Both the position numbers and the translations under genes were made by a program. The notes below the pieces were generated by a model that saw only the letters and a list, made by a program, of their open reading frames with translations, made no database searches and was not told the origin of the DNA. A stretch of DNA of 64,000 nt. It comes from Priestia filamentosa. GTDB lineage: Bacteria > Bacillota > Bacilli > Bacillales > Bacillaceae_H. The DNA is taken from the NCBI RefSeq assembly GCF_900177535.1, contig NZ_FXAJ01000008.1, forward strand, positions 1 through 64,000, given 5' to 3'. Shown here piece by piece: positions 12,243 through 22,256 of this stretch. The number at the start of each line of letters is the position of its first letter. Position 1 is the stretch's first letter.

Positions 12243-12279
12243 AAAAAAAGCTTGAGGGAGTCCTCAAGCTTCTTTTTTT
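12243..12279 (+). terminator. Intrinsic terminator after spoIIIJ
   Basis: A 10-bp perfect stem AAGCTTGAGG (12248-12257) / CCTCAAGCTT (12262-12271), loop GAGT, followed by C and seven T, with an A-run upstream. It separates spoIIIJ from mnmE. The 200 nt that follow hold no gene but include one perfect DnaA box at 12304-12312. Confidence 0.9.
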
Positions 12280-12478
12280 AAAAAAGATATGGTGAAAGAA
12301 TTGTTATCCACATGTTAATAATGTAGAATAGAAATGTTTTTTACAAAACAATGTGTATAACTTTCAACAAAAGATAATTTTGTCTATTATAGATTTATGT
12401 TACTCTAATATATTAGAGCTTTATTTTACACAAAACCATTGTTTTTTATAGATAGAATATCGAAAAGAGGTGAAAAAT

Positions 12479-13867
12479 ATGCTTGAACTTGATACAATTG
12501 CAGCCATTTCAACTCCAATGGGAGAAGGAGCTATTGCTATTGTAAGATTGAGCGGCCAAGAGGCAATTTCTATTGGGGATAAAGTTTTCCAAAGTCCAAA
12601 TGGTAAACGTCTAAGCAATGTTCCATCACATACGATTAACTATGGTCATATTAAAGATCCAGCTACAGATGAAATCATTGAAGAAGTAATGGTATCTGTT
12701 ATGAAAGGACCTAAAACCTTTACAAGAGAAGATCTTATCGAAATCAACTGCCACGGCGGTATTGTTTCCGTAAATCGAGTGCTGCAACTCGTTCTCTCAC
12801 AAGGAGCTCGTTTAGCAGAGCCTGGTGAGTTTACGAAACGTGCTTTCCTAAATGGTCGTATTGACCTTTCTCAAGCAGAAGGCGTTATGGATTTAATTCG
12901 TGCTAAAACAGATCGTGCCATGAATGTGGCGTTAGGTCAAGTTGAAGGTCGACTTTCAAAACTTGTTCGTCATCTTCGTCAAGAAATCCTTGAGACGCTT
13001 GCACATGTTGAAGTAAACATTGATTACCCTGAGTACGATGATGTAGAAGAAATGACCCATAATGTGTTAATCGAGAAAGCAACAGGTGTTAAAAGTGAGA
13101 TCGAAAAACTGTTGAGAACTTCTCAACAAGGGAAAATTTTGCGTGAAGGACTTGGTACTGTTATTGTAGGACGTCCAAACGTCGGTAAATCATCCCTTTT
13201 AAATAGCCTTGTACATGATACAAAAGCTATTGTAACAGATGTACCAGGAACAACTCGAGATGTAATTGAAGAGTATGTAAATGTAAGAGGAGTACCGCTT
13301 CGCCTTGTCGATACAGCAGGAATTCGTGAAACAGAAGACATTGTTGAGCGAATTGGTGTAGAACGTTCTCGTGAGTATTTGAAAAAAGCAGATTTAATTT
13401 TGCTTGTCCTTAACTACCATGATGCCCTTACACAAGAAGATGAGCATCTTTTTGAAGCTGTGAGCGGTATGGACTATATTGTTATTATTAATAAAACAGA
13501 TTTAGAGCAAAAAATTGATTTAGAACGTGTGAAAACTCTTGCAGATGGAAAACCAGTCATTTCAACTTCTCTTCTTCAAGAACAAGGGATTGATGAGCTG
13601 GAAGAAGCTATTTCTTCTCTTTTCTTTGAAAGCGGAGTTGAAGGACAGGATTTAACTTATGTATCAAATACGCGTCACGTAGCGCTTTTAAATCAGGCAA
13701 AAAATTCGATTGATGAAGCAATTATGGGCATTGAGAGCGGTGTTCCAATTGACATTGTCCAAATTGATTTAACACGTACGTGGGAGCTTTTAGGTGAAAT
13801 TATCGGAGATGCTGTTCACGAAAGTTTAATTGATCAGCTGTTCTCTCAATTTTGTTTAGGAAAATAA
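12479..13867 (+). CDS. mnmE: tRNA modification GTPase MnmE (TrmE)
   Basis: With MnmG it installs (carboxymethyl)aminomethyl groups on U34 of tRNAs reading split codon boxes. ATG 12479 is preferred over an in-frame GTG at 12470 that lies inside the RBS AAGAGGTG. An N-terminal tetrahydrofolate-binding dimerisation domain ([18 protein letters not shown]) is followed by helical halves flanking a G domain with GRPNVGKSS, the G2 region TTRD, DTAG and NKTD. The C-terminus FCLGK carries the essential cysteine. Length 462 is typical. It is followed after 17 nt by mnmG. Confidence 0.97.
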   Translation: MLELDTIAAISTPMGEGAIAIVRLSGQEAISIGDKVFQSPNGKRLSNVPSHTINYGHIKDPATDEIIEEVMVSVMKGPKTFTREDLIEINCHGGIVSVNRVLQLVLSQGARLAEPGEFTKRAFLNGRIDLSQAEGVMDLIRAKTDRAMNVALGQVEGRLSKLVRHLRQEILETLAHVEVNIDYPEYDDVEEMTHNVLIEKATGVKSEIEKLLRTSQQGKILREGLGTVIVGRPNVGKSSLLNSLVHDTKAIVTDVPGTTRDVIEEYVNVRGVPLRLVDTAGIRETEDIVERIGVERSREYLKKADLILLVLNYHDALTQEDEHLFEAVSGMDYIVIINKTDLEQKIDLERVKTLADGKPVISTSLLQEQGIDELEEAISSLFFESGVEGQDLTYVSNTRHVALLNQAKNSIDEAIMGIESGVPIDIVQIDLTRTWELLGEIIGDAVHESLIDQLFSQFCLGK

Positions 13868-13884
13868 GGAGGAATACGCAAGAT

Positions 13885-15783
13885 ATGCAACAATATGAAG
13901 CAGGAAATTATGATGTTGTTGTCATTGGGGCAGGTCATGCTGGCTGTGAAGCTGGATTAGCTTCTGCTCGCCTTGGGGCTAAAACACTTGTGCTCACTCT
14001 GAACTTAGATATGGTTGCTTTTATGCCTTGTAACCCATCTGTAGGCGGTCCTGCTAAAGGAATCGTTGTTCGCGAGATTGATGCGCTTGGTGGAGAGATG
14101 GGCCGCAACATTGATAAAACATATATTCAAATGCGTATGCTGAACACAGGCAAAGGCCCTGCTGTCCGAGCGCTACGTGCACAAGCTGATAAATTCTCTT
14201 ACCAACACGAAATGAAAAAAACTCTAGAAGAAGAACCAAACCTTACGCTTATGCAAGGAATGGTTGAAAAACTTCTTGTGGAAGATGGAGAATGTAAAGG
14301 TGTTATCACAAACACAGGAGCCATCTACAATTCTAAGACAGTTGTTATTACTACAGGAACATTCTTGCGCGGGAAAATTATTCTTGGACAGCTTCAATAC
14401 TCAAGTGGACCAAATAATCAGCAGCCTTCTATTCATTTGTCTGAGCATTTAGAGGAACTTGGCTTTGATCTTGTTCGTTTCAAAACAGGAACGCCACCTC
14501 GCGTAAAAAGTCAGTCTATTGATTACAGCAAAACAGAGATTCAGCCTGGTGATGAATCACCACGAGCTTTCTCTTACGAAACAACGCAATATATTACAGA
14601 TCAGCTTCCATGCTGGTTAACATATACTAGTGAGCGTACACACCAAATTATTGATGAAAATCTACATCTTTCACCAATGTATTCTGGCATGATTAAAGGA
14701 ACAGGACCTCGTTACTGTCCATCTATTGAAGATAAAGTGGTTCGTTTTAATGATAAACCGCGTCATCAAATTTTCCTTGAGCCAGAAGGTCGTAACACAC
14801 AAGAAGTATATGTTCAAGGGTTATCCACAAGTCTACCTGAACATGTTCAACGCGAAATGTTGTCAACAATCCCAGGTCTTGAAAATGTGGAAATGATGCG
14901 TCCAGGTTATGCCATCGAATACGATGCAATTGTACCAACACAGCTTTGGCCAACACTTGAAACCAAACGTGTAAAAAACCTTTATACAGCAGGTCAGATT
15001 AACGGAACATCTGGATATGAAGAAGCTGCAGGACAAGGAATTATGGCAGGAATTAATGCAGGTCTTCGTGCACTAGAGCGAGAAGAGTTAATTCTTAGTC
15101 GTTCAGATGCTTACATCGGTGTCTTAATCGATGACCTTGTTACAAAAGGAACAAATGAACCTTATCGTTTATTAACATCTCGTGCTGAATATCGCCTTCT
15201 TCTTCGTCATGATAATGCAGACCTTCGTCTAACAGATATTGGTCATAAACTTGGATTAATCTCTGGAGAACGCTACGAGAAATTTAATACTAAAAAAGCA
15301 GAGATTGAAGAAGAAAAGAAACGTTTATATAACACAATTATTAAAGCAACGGACGAAGTTCAAGAAGTGATTCGAGAAGCAGGGGGAACAGAGCTAAAAG
15401 ATGCTGTTCGTGCTTCAGACTTATTGAAGCGTCCGGAAATGACATATAGCGCGGTTAAAAAGCTTGTTCCAGCTGATAAGGAACTTGATTTTGATGTTGA
15501 AGAACAAGTTGAAATTCAGACAAAATACGAAGGCTACATTCAAAAGTCATTGCAACAAGTAGAACGTCTGAAAAAACTTGAGAATAAAAAAATCCCAGAT
15601 GGCATTGATTATGATGCAATTACAGGCTTAGCAACAGAAGCTCGTCAAAAACTAAAACAAGTTCGACCACTTACGGTTGCTCAAGCTTCTCGTATTTCAG
15701 GGGTTAACCCAGCAGACATTTCAATTTTACTTGTTTATATTGAACAAGGACGTATTGCAAAAGTCTCAAATGAACCTAATTAA
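13885..15783 (+). CDS. mnmG: tRNA uridine-5-carboxymethylaminomethyl modification enzyme MnmG (GidA)
   Basis: FAD-dependent partner of MnmE. The longer open frame begins inside mnmE at 13852, but AAGGAGG at 13866-13872 and family similarity point to ATG 13885 ([20 protein letters not shown]). The Rossmann [10 protein letters not shown] is at about 14-23. The conserved cysteine-containing segments around [11 protein letters not shown] and [11 protein letters not shown] are present, as is the GidA signature [18 protein letters not shown]. Length 632 is typical. It forms the mnmE-mnmG-rsmG cluster. Confidence 0.97.
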   Translation: MQQYEAGNYDVVVIGAGHAGCEAGLASARLGAKTLVLTLNLDMVAFMPCNPSVGGPAKGIVVREIDALGGEMGRNIDKTYIQMRMLNTGKGPAVRALRAQADKFSYQHEMKKTLEEEPNLTLMQGMVEKLLVEDGECKGVITNTGAIYNSKTVVITTGTFLRGKIILGQLQYSSGPNNQQPSIHLSEHLEELGFDLVRFKTGTPPRVKSQSIDYSKTEIQPGDESPRAFSYETTQYITDQLPCWLTYTSERTHQIIDENLHLSPMYSGMIKGTGPRYCPSIEDKVVRFNDKPRHQIFLEPEGRNTQEVYVQGLSTSLPEHVQREMLSTIPGLENVEMMRPGYAIEYDAIVPTQLWPTLETKRVKNLYTAGQINGTSGYEEAAGQGIMAGINAGLRALEREELILSRSDAYIGVLIDDLVTKGTNEPYRLLTSRAEYRLLLRHDNADLRLTDIGHKLGLISGERYEKFNTKKAEIEEEKKRLYNTIIKATDEVQEVIREAGGTELKDAVRASDLLKRPEMTYSAVKKLVPADKELDFDVEEQVEIQTKYEGYIQKSLQQVERLKKLENKKIPDGIDYDAITGLATEARQKLKQVRPLTVAQASRISGVNPADISILLVYIEQGRIAKVSNEPN

Positions 15784-15815
15784 ATTTATAAATTAAGTTG
15801 AAAGGAATTTACCTA

Positions 15816-16532
15816 ATGAATTCTACCCAATTTCAACAGTTGCTGGAGGCGAAAGGGATTTCTCTTTCGTCTCATCAACTTCATCAGTTTGAACAATACT
15901 TCCACATTCTTGTTGAATGGAATGAAAAAATGAATTTAACAGGCATTACAGAGAAAGAAGCCGTATATGAGAAACATTTTTTTGATTCTATTTCAGCCTC
16001 TTTTTTTGTTGATTTTAAATCTCTACATACACTTTGCGATGTAGGCGCAGGAGCAGGTTTTCCAAGTATTCCTCTTAAAATTTGTTTCCCTCATCTTCAT
16101 GTTAGCATTGTTGATTCTTTAAAAAAACGAATTGGTTTTTTAGATCATCTTGTTTCTGAGTTAGGATTGGACAATGTATCTCTTTATCACGATAGAGCTG
16201 AGATTTTTGGAAAGAAAGAGCAGTTTCGTGAGAAATTTGACGCTGTAACAGCAAGAGCTGTCGCACGTATTTCAGTTTTAAACGAATTTTGTCTTCCACT
16301 TGTTAAGAAAAATGGCGCATTCATTGCAATGAAAGGTGCTAGTGCTCAAGAAGAGCTTCAAAATGGTGAAAAATCACTTGAAGTTCTAGGTGGTAAACTT
16401 CGTGAAATCCATCATTTCACACTTCCATTTGAAGAAAGTGAACGCTACATTGTAACAATTGATAAAGTAAAAGCTACACCTAAAAAATATCCACGCAAGC
16501 CAGGCGTTCCAATTAAAACACCAATTGAATAA
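15816..16532 (+). CDS. rsmG: 16S rRNA (guanine527-N7)-methyltransferase RsmG (GidB)
   Basis: SAM-dependent methyltransferase acting on G527 in the 530 loop of 16S rRNA; loss gives low-level streptomycin resistance in relatives. Start ATG 15816 ([14 protein letters not shown]) after AAAGGAA; a TTG further upstream at 15798 overlaps the RBS. Motif I is [16 protein letters not shown], followed by the acidic [29 protein letters not shown] and the lysine/proline-rich C-terminal end ([14 protein letters not shown]) are family features. 238 residues. Confidence 0.96.
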   Translation: MNSTQFQQLLEAKGISLSSHQLHQFEQYFHILVEWNEKMNLTGITEKEAVYEKHFFDSISASFFVDFKSLHTLCDVGAGAGFPSIPLKICFPHLHVSIVDSLKKRIGFLDHLVSELGLDNVSLYHDRAEIFGKKEQFREKFDAVTARAVARISVLNEFCLPLVKKNGAFIAMKGASAQEELQNGEKSLEVLGGKLREIHHFTLPFEESERYIVTIDKVKATPKKYPRKPGVPIKTPIE

Positions 16533-16548
16533 TGTTTCATATGAAACG
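16533..16548. promoter_or_regulatory. Degenerate parS-like palindrome between rsmG and noc
   Basis: TGTTTCATATGAAACG overlaps the rsmG stop and matches 13 of 16 positions of the parS consensus TGTTTCACGTGAAACA, but the central CG is TA. It is a 14-bp perfect palindrome (GTTTCATATGAAAC). It may be a decayed Spo0J site or an operator for noc. Confidence 0.35.
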
Positions 16549-16640
16549 TCTTAAAAAATTTTAAGCTACGAATCAAGAAGGAAATTTAGACCGTATATCG
16601 AATTATGTAAGAGGGATTTTCCTTAAGGTGGTGTTGGACA

Positions 16641-17495
16641 ATGAAATCTGCTTTTTCTCGCTTTTTTAATTTGAAAGACAAGCCAGAAGAGCATGAGATT
16701 AATATTGAGGAAAAGGAAATACGTGATGAAGTTAAGGAGTTGCCTGTTAGTCAAATTAGCCCAAACCGTTATCAGCCACGTACTATTTTCCAGGAAAATA
16801 AGATAGAAGAGCTTGCTCAAACAATCCGCACTCACGGTATTATCCAGCCGATTATTGTTCGGAAAATGACAGAGGGGCAATTTGAGATTATTGCCGGGGA
16901 AAGAAGATGGAGAGCTGTGCAATCTCTAGGATGGGTGACCATTCCAGCTATTGTAAAGCAGTTCAATGATACAGAAACAGCTTCTGTTGCCCTTATTGAG
17001 AACCTTCAGCGTGAGGAGCTTACTCCAATTGAAGAAGCGGTAGCATATGCAAAGTTGATAGAGCTTCACAATTTGACGCAAGAGGCATTAGCTCAAAGGT
17101 TAGGTAAAGGTCAATCCACAATTGCTAACAAGCTTAGACTTCTAAAACTTCCTGAAGAGGTTCAGGATAGCATCCGCCAAAAGCTAATTACAGAACGTCA
17201 TGCAAGAGCTTTAATTTCCTTGAAAATTCCACAGAAGCAAGTTGAACTATTGTATGAGATTATTGAGAAGAACCTAAATGTGAAGCAAACAGAAGATCGA
17301 ATTGTGCAGTTATTAGACGGAACAAAACGAAAAGCAAAACCAAAGCGAAAAGCTTTTAGCAAAGACACTCGAATTGCGATGAACACAATTCGTCAATCGC
17401 TAACAATGGTACAAGATAGCGGCATTACGTTAAATTCTGAAGAAGAAGAGTTTGATGACTATTATCAATTTACAATTCGAATTCCGAAAAAATAG
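16641..17495 (+). CDS. noc: Nucleoid occlusion protein Noc
   Basis: ParB-family CTPase that binds NBS sites and the membrane to keep the division septum off the nucleoid. The N-terminal amphipathic helix [11 protein letters not shown] is the membrane-targeting sequence. The ParB CTP-binding region includes [19 protein letters not shown] and [16 protein letters not shown]. The helix-turn-helix is [27 protein letters not shown] and a C-terminal dimerisation domain follows. 284 residues. The helix-turn-helix [12 protein letters not shown] distinguishes it from Spo0J (GKSRPHISNHLR) encoded 0.9 kb downstream. It has its own RBS AAGGTGG. Confidence 0.95.
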   Translation: MKSAFSRFFNLKDKPEEHEINIEEKEIRDEVKELPVSQISPNRYQPRTIFQENKIEELAQTIRTHGIIQPIIVRKMTEGQFEIIAGERRWRAVQSLGWVTIPAIVKQFNDTETASVALIENLQREELTPIEEAVAYAKLIELHNLTQEALAQRLGKGQSTIANKLRLLKLPEEVQDSIRQKLITERHARALISLKIPQKQVELLYEIIEKNLNVKQTEDRIVQLLDGTKRKAKPKRKAFSKDTRIAMNTIRQSLTMVQDSGITLNSEEEEFDDYYQFTIRIPKK

Positions 17496-17538
17496 AAAGT
17501 AGTCGTTTCTTATAGACTTGATGCATAGCAAACGTTGT

Positions 17539-17569
17539 CCTCATCGTCCCTAGTTTTGATGAGGTTTTT
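17539..17569 (+). terminator. Intrinsic terminator after noc
   Basis: Stem CCTCATC (17539-17545) / GATGAGG (17558-17564) followed by five T. It separates noc from the soj-spo0J operon. Confidence 0.75.
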
Positions 17570-17658
17570 CCCTTTCTAAAAGAGATTTTAGAAAATTCGT
17601 GATAAACTATCAATAAGAGTTTCATTATTCCAATGTTAAATAAAGGGTAGGTGACAGC

Positions 17659-18441
17659 ATGGGGAAAATCATCGCGGTTGCTAACCAAAAGGGTGGAGTT
17701 GGTAAAACAACTACGGCTGTTAATCTTGGGGCATGTCTTGCGGCCCAAAACCATCAAGTGTTACTCGTAGACAGTGATCCGCAGGGAAATGCTACAAGTG
17801 GGGTTGGTATTGAAAAAGGAGATGTAGAACAGTGCATTTATGATGTACTTACAGAAGATGTTGAACCAAGACAAGTGGTTTATCCAACAGGTGTAGAAAA
17901 TCTTCACATCTTACCTGCTACAATTCAGTTAGCAGGTGCAGAAATTGAGCTTGTTTCAACTATTTCTAGGGAAGTTCGTCTAAAACGAGCACTTGATACA
18001 GTAAAAGAACACTATGATTATATTGTGATTGACTGTCCGCCTTCTTTAGGGTTGTTAACAATAAATGCATTAACAGCCGCGGATTCTGTTTTGATTCCTG
18101 TTCAATGTGAGTACTATGCTTTAGAGGGTCTTAGTCAGTTATTGAACACAGTACGCCTTGTACAAAAACACCTGAATAAAGCTCTTAAAATTGAAGGTGT
18201 TCTACTTACAATGCTTGATGCGCGTACAAATTTAGGGTTACAAGTTACAGAGGAAGTTAAAAAGTACTTTAGAGATAAAGTGTATCAAACGATTATTCCG
18301 AGAAATGTTCGCTTAAGCGAAGCGCCTAGTCATGGTGCACCTATTATTTTATATGACCATAAATCTCGCGGAGCAGAAGTTTATATGGAGCTTGCAAAGG
18401 AAGTGATTTACAATGGGAAAAGGATTGGGGAAAGGAATTAA
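17659..18441 (+). CDS. soj: Chromosome partitioning ATPase Soj (ParA)
   Basis: Deviant Walker-type ATPase that, with Spo0J-parS, helps origin separation and modulates DnaA activity. The deviant Walker A KGGVGKTTTAVNLG is at about 11-24 with the signature lysine, the switch I DSDPQGN at about 40, and Walker B-like YIVIDCPPSLG. The C-terminal DNA-binding arginine region RNVRLSEAPSHG is intact. 260 residues. It overlaps spo0J by 29 nt, indicating translational coupling. Confidence 0.96.
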   Translation: MGKIIAVANQKGGVGKTTTAVNLGACLAAQNHQVLLVDSDPQGNATSGVGIEKGDVEQCIYDVLTEDVEPRQVVYPTGVENLHILPATIQLAGAEIELVSTISREVRLKRALDTVKEHYDYIVIDCPPSLGLLTINALTAADSVLIPVQCEYYALEGLSQLLNTVRLVQKHLNKALKIEGVLLTMLDARTNLGLQVTEEVKKYFRDKVYQTIIPRNVRLSEAPSHGAPIILYDHKSRGAEVYMELAKEVIYNGKRIGERN

Positions 18442-19258
18442 CGCTCTTTTTTCTACTTATGACGAAAAAACGGATGAAACAGTACAAGAGATTCCGTTAC
18501 GTGAACTTCGACCAAATCCATATCAGCCTCGGAAAATCTTTCATGAAGAAGCGATTCAGGAATTAAAAGAATCAATTGAACAGCATGGGATTCTTCAGCC
18601 GATTGTAGCACGAAAAAGTATTAAGGGATATGAGATTGTAGTTGGGGAAAGAAGATACAGGGCAGCAACAGAAGCAGGGCTTGAAGTTGTTCCTGTTATT
18701 GTGCGGGAGTTAACAGAGAAGCAAATGATGGAGCTTGCTCTCTTAGAAAATCTTCAACGTGAAGATTTAACTCCAATTGAAGAAGGTATTGCTTACCAAA
18801 CTTTAATCAGTCAACTTGAAATGACCCAAGAACAGCTTGCTTCTCGTTTAGGTAAGAGCAGACCGCATATTTCTAACCACTTAAGACTATTAAATTTACC
18901 TCAAGAAGTACAAGGGTATTTAACTGAAGGAAAGCTTTCTATGGGACATGGCCGTGCTTTGTTGGGAGTAAAGGACAAGTCCCTTCTCGTAAAGCTAGCT
19001 CAAAAAGTGGTAGAAGAGAAGTGGAACGTTCGCTATCTTGAACAATATATTACAAAGTTAAATAAAGAAGAAAGTCAAAAAGAAGATAAACAGAAGCCAA
19101 AGAAAGATCTTTTCTTAAAAGAAAGTGAAACGCGCTTGAGAGAGCGATTTGGGACATCTGTTCATATTACACAACATAAGAAAAAAGGAAAAATTGAGAT
19201 TGAGTTTTTCTCACCTGATGATTTAAACCGTCTTCTAGACTTGCTTCAAATGAAATAA
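18413..19258 (+). CDS. spo0J: ParB-like centromere-binding protein Spo0J
   Basis: CTP-dependent clamp that loads at parS, spreads and recruits SMC; it also stimulates Soj ATPase. The N-terminal MGKGLGKGINALF is the Soj-stimulating peptide. ParB motifs PNPYQPRKIF, GERRYRAA and LLENLQREDLTPIEE follow, then the helix-turn-helix LTQ-like TQEQLASRLGKSRPHISNHLRLL. A basic linker precedes the dimer domain. 281 residues. ATG 18413 lies within the soj 3' end with AAGG eight nt upstream. Confidence 0.96.
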   Translation: MGKGLGKGINALFSTYDEKTDETVQEIPLRELRPNPYQPRKIFHEEAIQELKESIEQHGILQPIVARKSIKGYEIVVGERRYRAATEAGLEVVPVIVRELTEKQMMELALLENLQREDLTPIEEGIAYQTLISQLEMTQEQLASRLGKSRPHISNHLRLLNLPQEVQGYLTEGKLSMGHGRALLGVKDKSLLVKLAQKVVEEKWNVRYLEQYITKLNKEESQKEDKQKPKKDLFLKESETRLRERFGTSVHITQHKKKGKIEIEFFSPDDLNRLLDLLQMK

Positions 19259-19260
19259 AA

Positions 19261-19294
19261 AACCGCTACACATGTTGATGTGTAGCGGTTTTTT
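19261..19294. terminator. Bidirectional terminator between spo0J and yyaC
   Basis: A 13-bp perfect stem AACCGCTACACAT (19261-19273) / ATGTGTAGCGGTT (19278-19290), 4-nt loop, A-run before and T-run after. It serves the two convergent genes. Confidence 0.92.
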
Positions 19295-19916
19295 ACGTTT
19301 CTTTCAATGTCGGGGGAACTTTGAGTAATGTTGGTTTGCGAATACGTTGCATCTCTTTTCCTGCAAGTGCTATTCCTTCTGTAATCATATCAGCCATGCT
19401 CATTACAAGGTGAAGCCTTGTATTCTGAAGAACAAAGAATTCCATCAAACCGCTTACATTTACAATTCCTGCAATATGAATGTCCCCAACAGGTGAGAGA
19501 TTTTTATTCACTCCTGCTCCTGGTTTGACAGGACCAATCCCTAAAGTTACAGTTCCAATATTTTTACTTCTCCCTAGGCAAGCATCAATTCCAATAATAA
19601 AAGGTTTCACGTGAAGCTTTTGAATATGTTCTAGCATTTCATCAAGGTTAAGAGCATGAATAGGCTTGGCTAATGTGCCATATACATGAAAAGGGGAGAA
19701 AGGCTGTTCTTGAAGTTTAGTACCGATTAATGGACCCAATGAGTCACCTGTAGAACGATCTGTTCCAATACAAACAAAGACAATTGAACGGTGAGGTGAA
19801 AGTGGAACAAGCTCTGTGAGTAACCGTTCAGCAAGTTTCTCACTTGCTAAGCTTTCATCATGAGCAACACGAAATAGAGATTTTGATTTATCAAATAAAG
19901 AATGCTTTAGATTCAT
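19293..19916 (-). CDS. yyaC: YyaC family protein (DUF1256, GPR-like fold)
   Basis: Member of the YyaC family, related in fold to the germination protease GPR, found in spore formers; exact activity is unknown to me. Family motifs IVFVCIGTDRSTGDSLGPLIG (starting near residue 45), HVYGTLAKPIHALNL and IGIDACLGR are conserved, with the aspartates expected of the GPR-like active site. Start ATG 19916 follows AAGGAG by 8 nt; an in-frame GTG at 19925 overlaps the RBS. 207 residues. It contains a parS-like sequence at 19603-19618. Confidence 0.9.
   Translation of the reverse strand: MNLKHSLFDKSKSLFRVAHDESLASEKLAERLLTELVPLSPHRSIVFVCIGTDRSTGDSLGPLIGTKLQEQPFSPFHVYGTLAKPIHALNLDEMLEHIQKLHVKPFIIGIDACLGRSKNIGTVTLGIGPVKPGAGVNKNLSPVGDIHIAGIVNVSGLMEFFVLQNTRLHLVMSMADMITEGIALAGKEMQRIRKPTLLKVPPTLKET
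19603..19618. promoter_or_regulatory. parS-like site inside yyaC
   Basis: GGTTTCACGTGAAGCT matches 13 of 16 positions of TGTTTCACGTGAAACA and keeps the whole central TTTCACGTGAA. It lies 350 bp beyond the spo0J gene. It may be a weaker Spo0J loading site. Confidence 0.45.
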
Positions 19917-20004
19917 AGGGTCCACTCCTTACACATAGTAGTAACAGTATACGAATAAAACAAGCTTTCTATACGTATGAAGGGAAAGAAATGGGGGAAA
20001 GGGA

Positions 20005-21024
20005 ATGTGGAAATCAGGTTTTCAGTGGATTTTCTTAATTATGGGGACAATCATTGGTGCTGGCTACGCTTCTGGCCGAGAGCTATGGCAGTTCTTTGGA
20101 AAGGAAAGCGGGCTAGCTATAGTTTTATTCACTATTATCTTTTCTCTTTGCTGCTATACAATTATGAAAGTGAGTTATGAACAAAAAACGGAACATTTTA
20201 TGCCGTTATTAGAGAAACTAGTTGGTGCTAGGTGGGCCTCTGTTTATGATATTTTAATCATGCTCTATCTTTTTACGACAACGGTCGTTATGCTCGCAGG
20301 TGGAAGTACATCACTAGAGGCATTTGGTTTTTCCTATTGGGGAGGCATGATTTTATTTTGTGTATGTATTGTGATTATCTTTTTTAAAGGTGTACAAGGT
20401 ATGATTACGATAAATACGCTTTTAACTCCTCTTTTAATTTTAGGTTTATTGGCAACACTGCTTATTTTTATTGGTCATGACCAAGGGGTAATGCCTCTCT
20501 TTGAAAAGCTTCAGAGGAATTGGCCCTCTGCTTTTACTTTTACATCTTTAAATGTGCTTTCCCTTGTAGCTGTGCTAGCAGCCGTTGGAAAAAAGATTAA
20601 AAGTATAGAAGAAATTAAAATTGCAAGCATTGGGAGCGGCCTCATCATTGGATTTCTTTCTTTCATTTATAACCGTGCTTTATTGTTTGTAGAAAGTGAA
20701 ATGAGTCATTACGAAATTCCACTTTTTGCAATTATGAAAAGTTTTCCGTACTTAATGTCATTCATAATGACTATTTTATTAATATCAGCTATATATACAA
20801 CAGCTGTTTCTAGCATTCTTGGGTTTTTAGCTCGCATTAAAGAAGCCGTCGGATTACCTCTTCCTATCCTTGCTGTGTTATTATTACTTATTATGGTTCC
20901 GTTTACAATGGTAGGATTCTCAACGTTAATTGCTGTTCTATACCCTATTTATGGGATTCTGAACCTTTATTTACTAGCGGGAATTTTAGCATATCCTATT
21001 ATAAATCGGTACAAATCTGAATGA
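20005..21024 (+). CDS. yyaD: Multi-pass membrane protein YyaD (YkvI family)
   Basis: 339-residue integral membrane protein with about ten hydrophobic helices. The N-terminal segment GTIIGAGYASGRELWQFFG resembles the unwound first helix of amino-acid/sodium symporters, so a transporter of the YkvI/LeuT-like group is plausible, but no substrate can be named. The B. subtilis yyaD product has nearly the same length and position between yyaC and yyaE. ATG 20005 has a GGGGAAAGGG Shine-Dalgarno directly upstream. Confidence 0.75.
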   Translation: MWKSGFQWIFLIMGTIIGAGYASGRELWQFFGKESGLAIVLFTIIFSLCCYTIMKVSYEQKTEHFMPLLEKLVGARWASVYDILIMLYLFTTTVVMLAGGSTSLEAFGFSYWGGMILFCVCIVIIFFKGVQGMITINTLLTPLLILGLLATLLIFIGHDQGVMPLFEKLQRNWPSAFTFTSLNVLSLVAVLAAVGKKIKSIEEIKIASIGSGLIIGFLSFIYNRALLFVESEMSHYEIPLFAIMKSFPYLMSFIMTILLISAIYTTAVSSILGFLARIKEAVGLPLPILAVLLLLIMVPFTMVGFSTLIAVLYPIYGILNLYLLAGILAYPIINRYKSE

Positions 21025-21090
21025 AAAGTTGCTAAAATATAAAGGAAGTTTTCTATCTTTCGGAACGAATAGGGGAAGGAAGAATAAAAA

Positions 21091-21966
21091 GTGAATGCAA
21101 CAGAGAAAGCAATAGATAAAATTGTCGGTTATTTATCCAATGAAGATCTATGGATATTAATTGGGGAAAAATGTTTAAAAATCATTTTAATTCTCGTTCT
21201 GTCTTTTCTTTTTATTAGAGTAGGAAAAGCTCTATTAAACAAATCTTTTGAAGTCAGAATGAAGAGTCCACTGCGAATTTCGGAAAGACGGGAAGCTACT
21301 ATTAGTCGCCTCCTCCAAAATACGCTAACTTATTTTACGTACTTTGTTGCAATTGTTATGATTCTAGAGACTCTTTCCTTAGAAGTCCGAGCTCTTCTTG
21401 CGGGAGCAGGAGTGGTTGGACTTGCTATTGGATTTGGAGCACAAAACTTAGTACGTGATATTATTACAGGTTTCTTTATTATATTTGAGGATCAGTTCTC
21501 AGTTGGAGACTATGTACGAATTACAAACTTTGAAGGAACTGTTGAAGAAATTGGAATTCGGACAACAAAAATTAAAAGCTGGACAGGAGAGCTTCACATT
21601 TTTCCAAACGGAAACATTACTGATGTGACAAACTTTTCTATCCATAATAGCATGGCTGTAGTTGATGTGAATATTTCATATAAAGAAGATATTGAAAAAG
21701 CAGAGAAAGTGATTCTAGAACTTTTACCACAGCTTCCTGCTCGTTACGAAAATATGGTGAAAGAACCTGAGCTTTTAGGAGTTCAAAGTTTGGGACCAAC
21801 AGAAGTGATGATTAGGGTCGCTTGTGAAGTGAAACCAATGACACATGTTCCAATTGCTAGAAAAATGCGCAAAGACATTAAAGGTGTTCTAGATGCGAAT
21901 GGTATTCAAGTTCCATTTGCTCAAATGATGATGTACAATCCATCAAATAGCACAAAGCCCCTTTAA
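21091..21966 (+). CDS. MscS-type small-conductance mechanosensitive channel
   Basis: Opens under membrane tension to release osmolytes. GTG 21091 lies about 10 nt after GGGAAGGAAG. TM1 is at about 25-45 and TM2 near 80-95. The pore-lining TM3 (VRALLAGAGVVGLAIGFGAQNLVRDIITGFFIIF, split here at about 98-131) has the Gly/Ala packing pattern. The beta domain begins at DQFSVGDYVRI and a cytoplasmic alpha/beta domain follows. 291 residues, the minimal MscS architecture. It precedes yyzM by 25 nt, so an operon is likely. Confidence 0.92.
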   Translation: MNATEKAIDKIVGYLSNEDLWILIGEKCLKIILILVLSFLFIRVGKALLNKSFEVRMKSPLRISERREATISRLLQNTLTYFTYFVAIVMILETLSLEVRALLAGAGVVGLAIGFGAQNLVRDIITGFFIIFEDQFSVGDYVRITNFEGTVEEIGIRTTKIKSWTGELHIFPNGNITDVTNFSIHNSMAVVDVNISYKEDIEKAEKVILELLPQLPARYENMVKEPELLGVQSLGPTEVMIRVACEVKPMTHVPIARKMRKDIKGVLDANGIQVPFAQMMMYNPSNSTKPL

Positions 21967-21991
21967 AAAATAGAAAGAGGAGCGAATAGTA

Positions 21992-22186
21992 GTGGATAAA
22001 GAATTTGATCTCTATGATATTGTTGAAATGAAGAAACCACATCCTTGTGGTGAAAATCGTTGGAAAATCATCCGAATGGGGATGGATATTCGAATTAAAT
22101 GTGAAGGATGTTCACATAGTGTTATGATTCCGAGAAGAGAATTCTCTCGAAAGTTGAAAAAGATCCTTGTAAAACACGAGGAATAA
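21992..22186 (+). CDS. yyzM: DUF951 small protein YyzM
   Basis: 64-residue protein of the DUF951 family, function unknown. The pattern YDIVEMKKPHPCGENRWKI, then GMDIRIKCEGCSHSVMIPRREF, has two cysteine sites (HPCG and CEGC) typical of the family and compatible with metal binding. GTG 21992 follows an AGAGGAG RBS. Its position between an mscS gene and ychF is conserved in Bacillaceae. Confidence 0.9.
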   Translation: MDKEFDLYDIVEMKKPHPCGENRWKIIRMGMDIRIKCEGCSHSVMIPRREFSRKLKKILVKHEE

Positions 22187-22191
22187 TTGTA

Positions 22192-22228
22192 CCTCATCGC
22201 CTTTTTAAAGCGATGAGGTTGTTTTTTT
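22192..22228 (+). terminator. Intrinsic terminator after yyzM
   Basis: A 9-bp perfect stem CCTCATCGC (22192-22200) / GCGATGAGG (22210-22218) followed by TTGTTTTTTT. Confidence 0.88.
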
Positions 22229-22256
22229 AGCATTATTCATAAGAAGGAGAGGTAGA

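Noticed and set aside
14821-14829. Perfect DnaA box TTATCCACA inside mnmG
   Set aside because: A lone box in coding sequence without neighbours; expected by chance and codon use.
16890-16903. ATTGCCGGGGAAAG in noc as a Noc-binding site
   Set aside because: Three mismatches and a broken palindrome centre.
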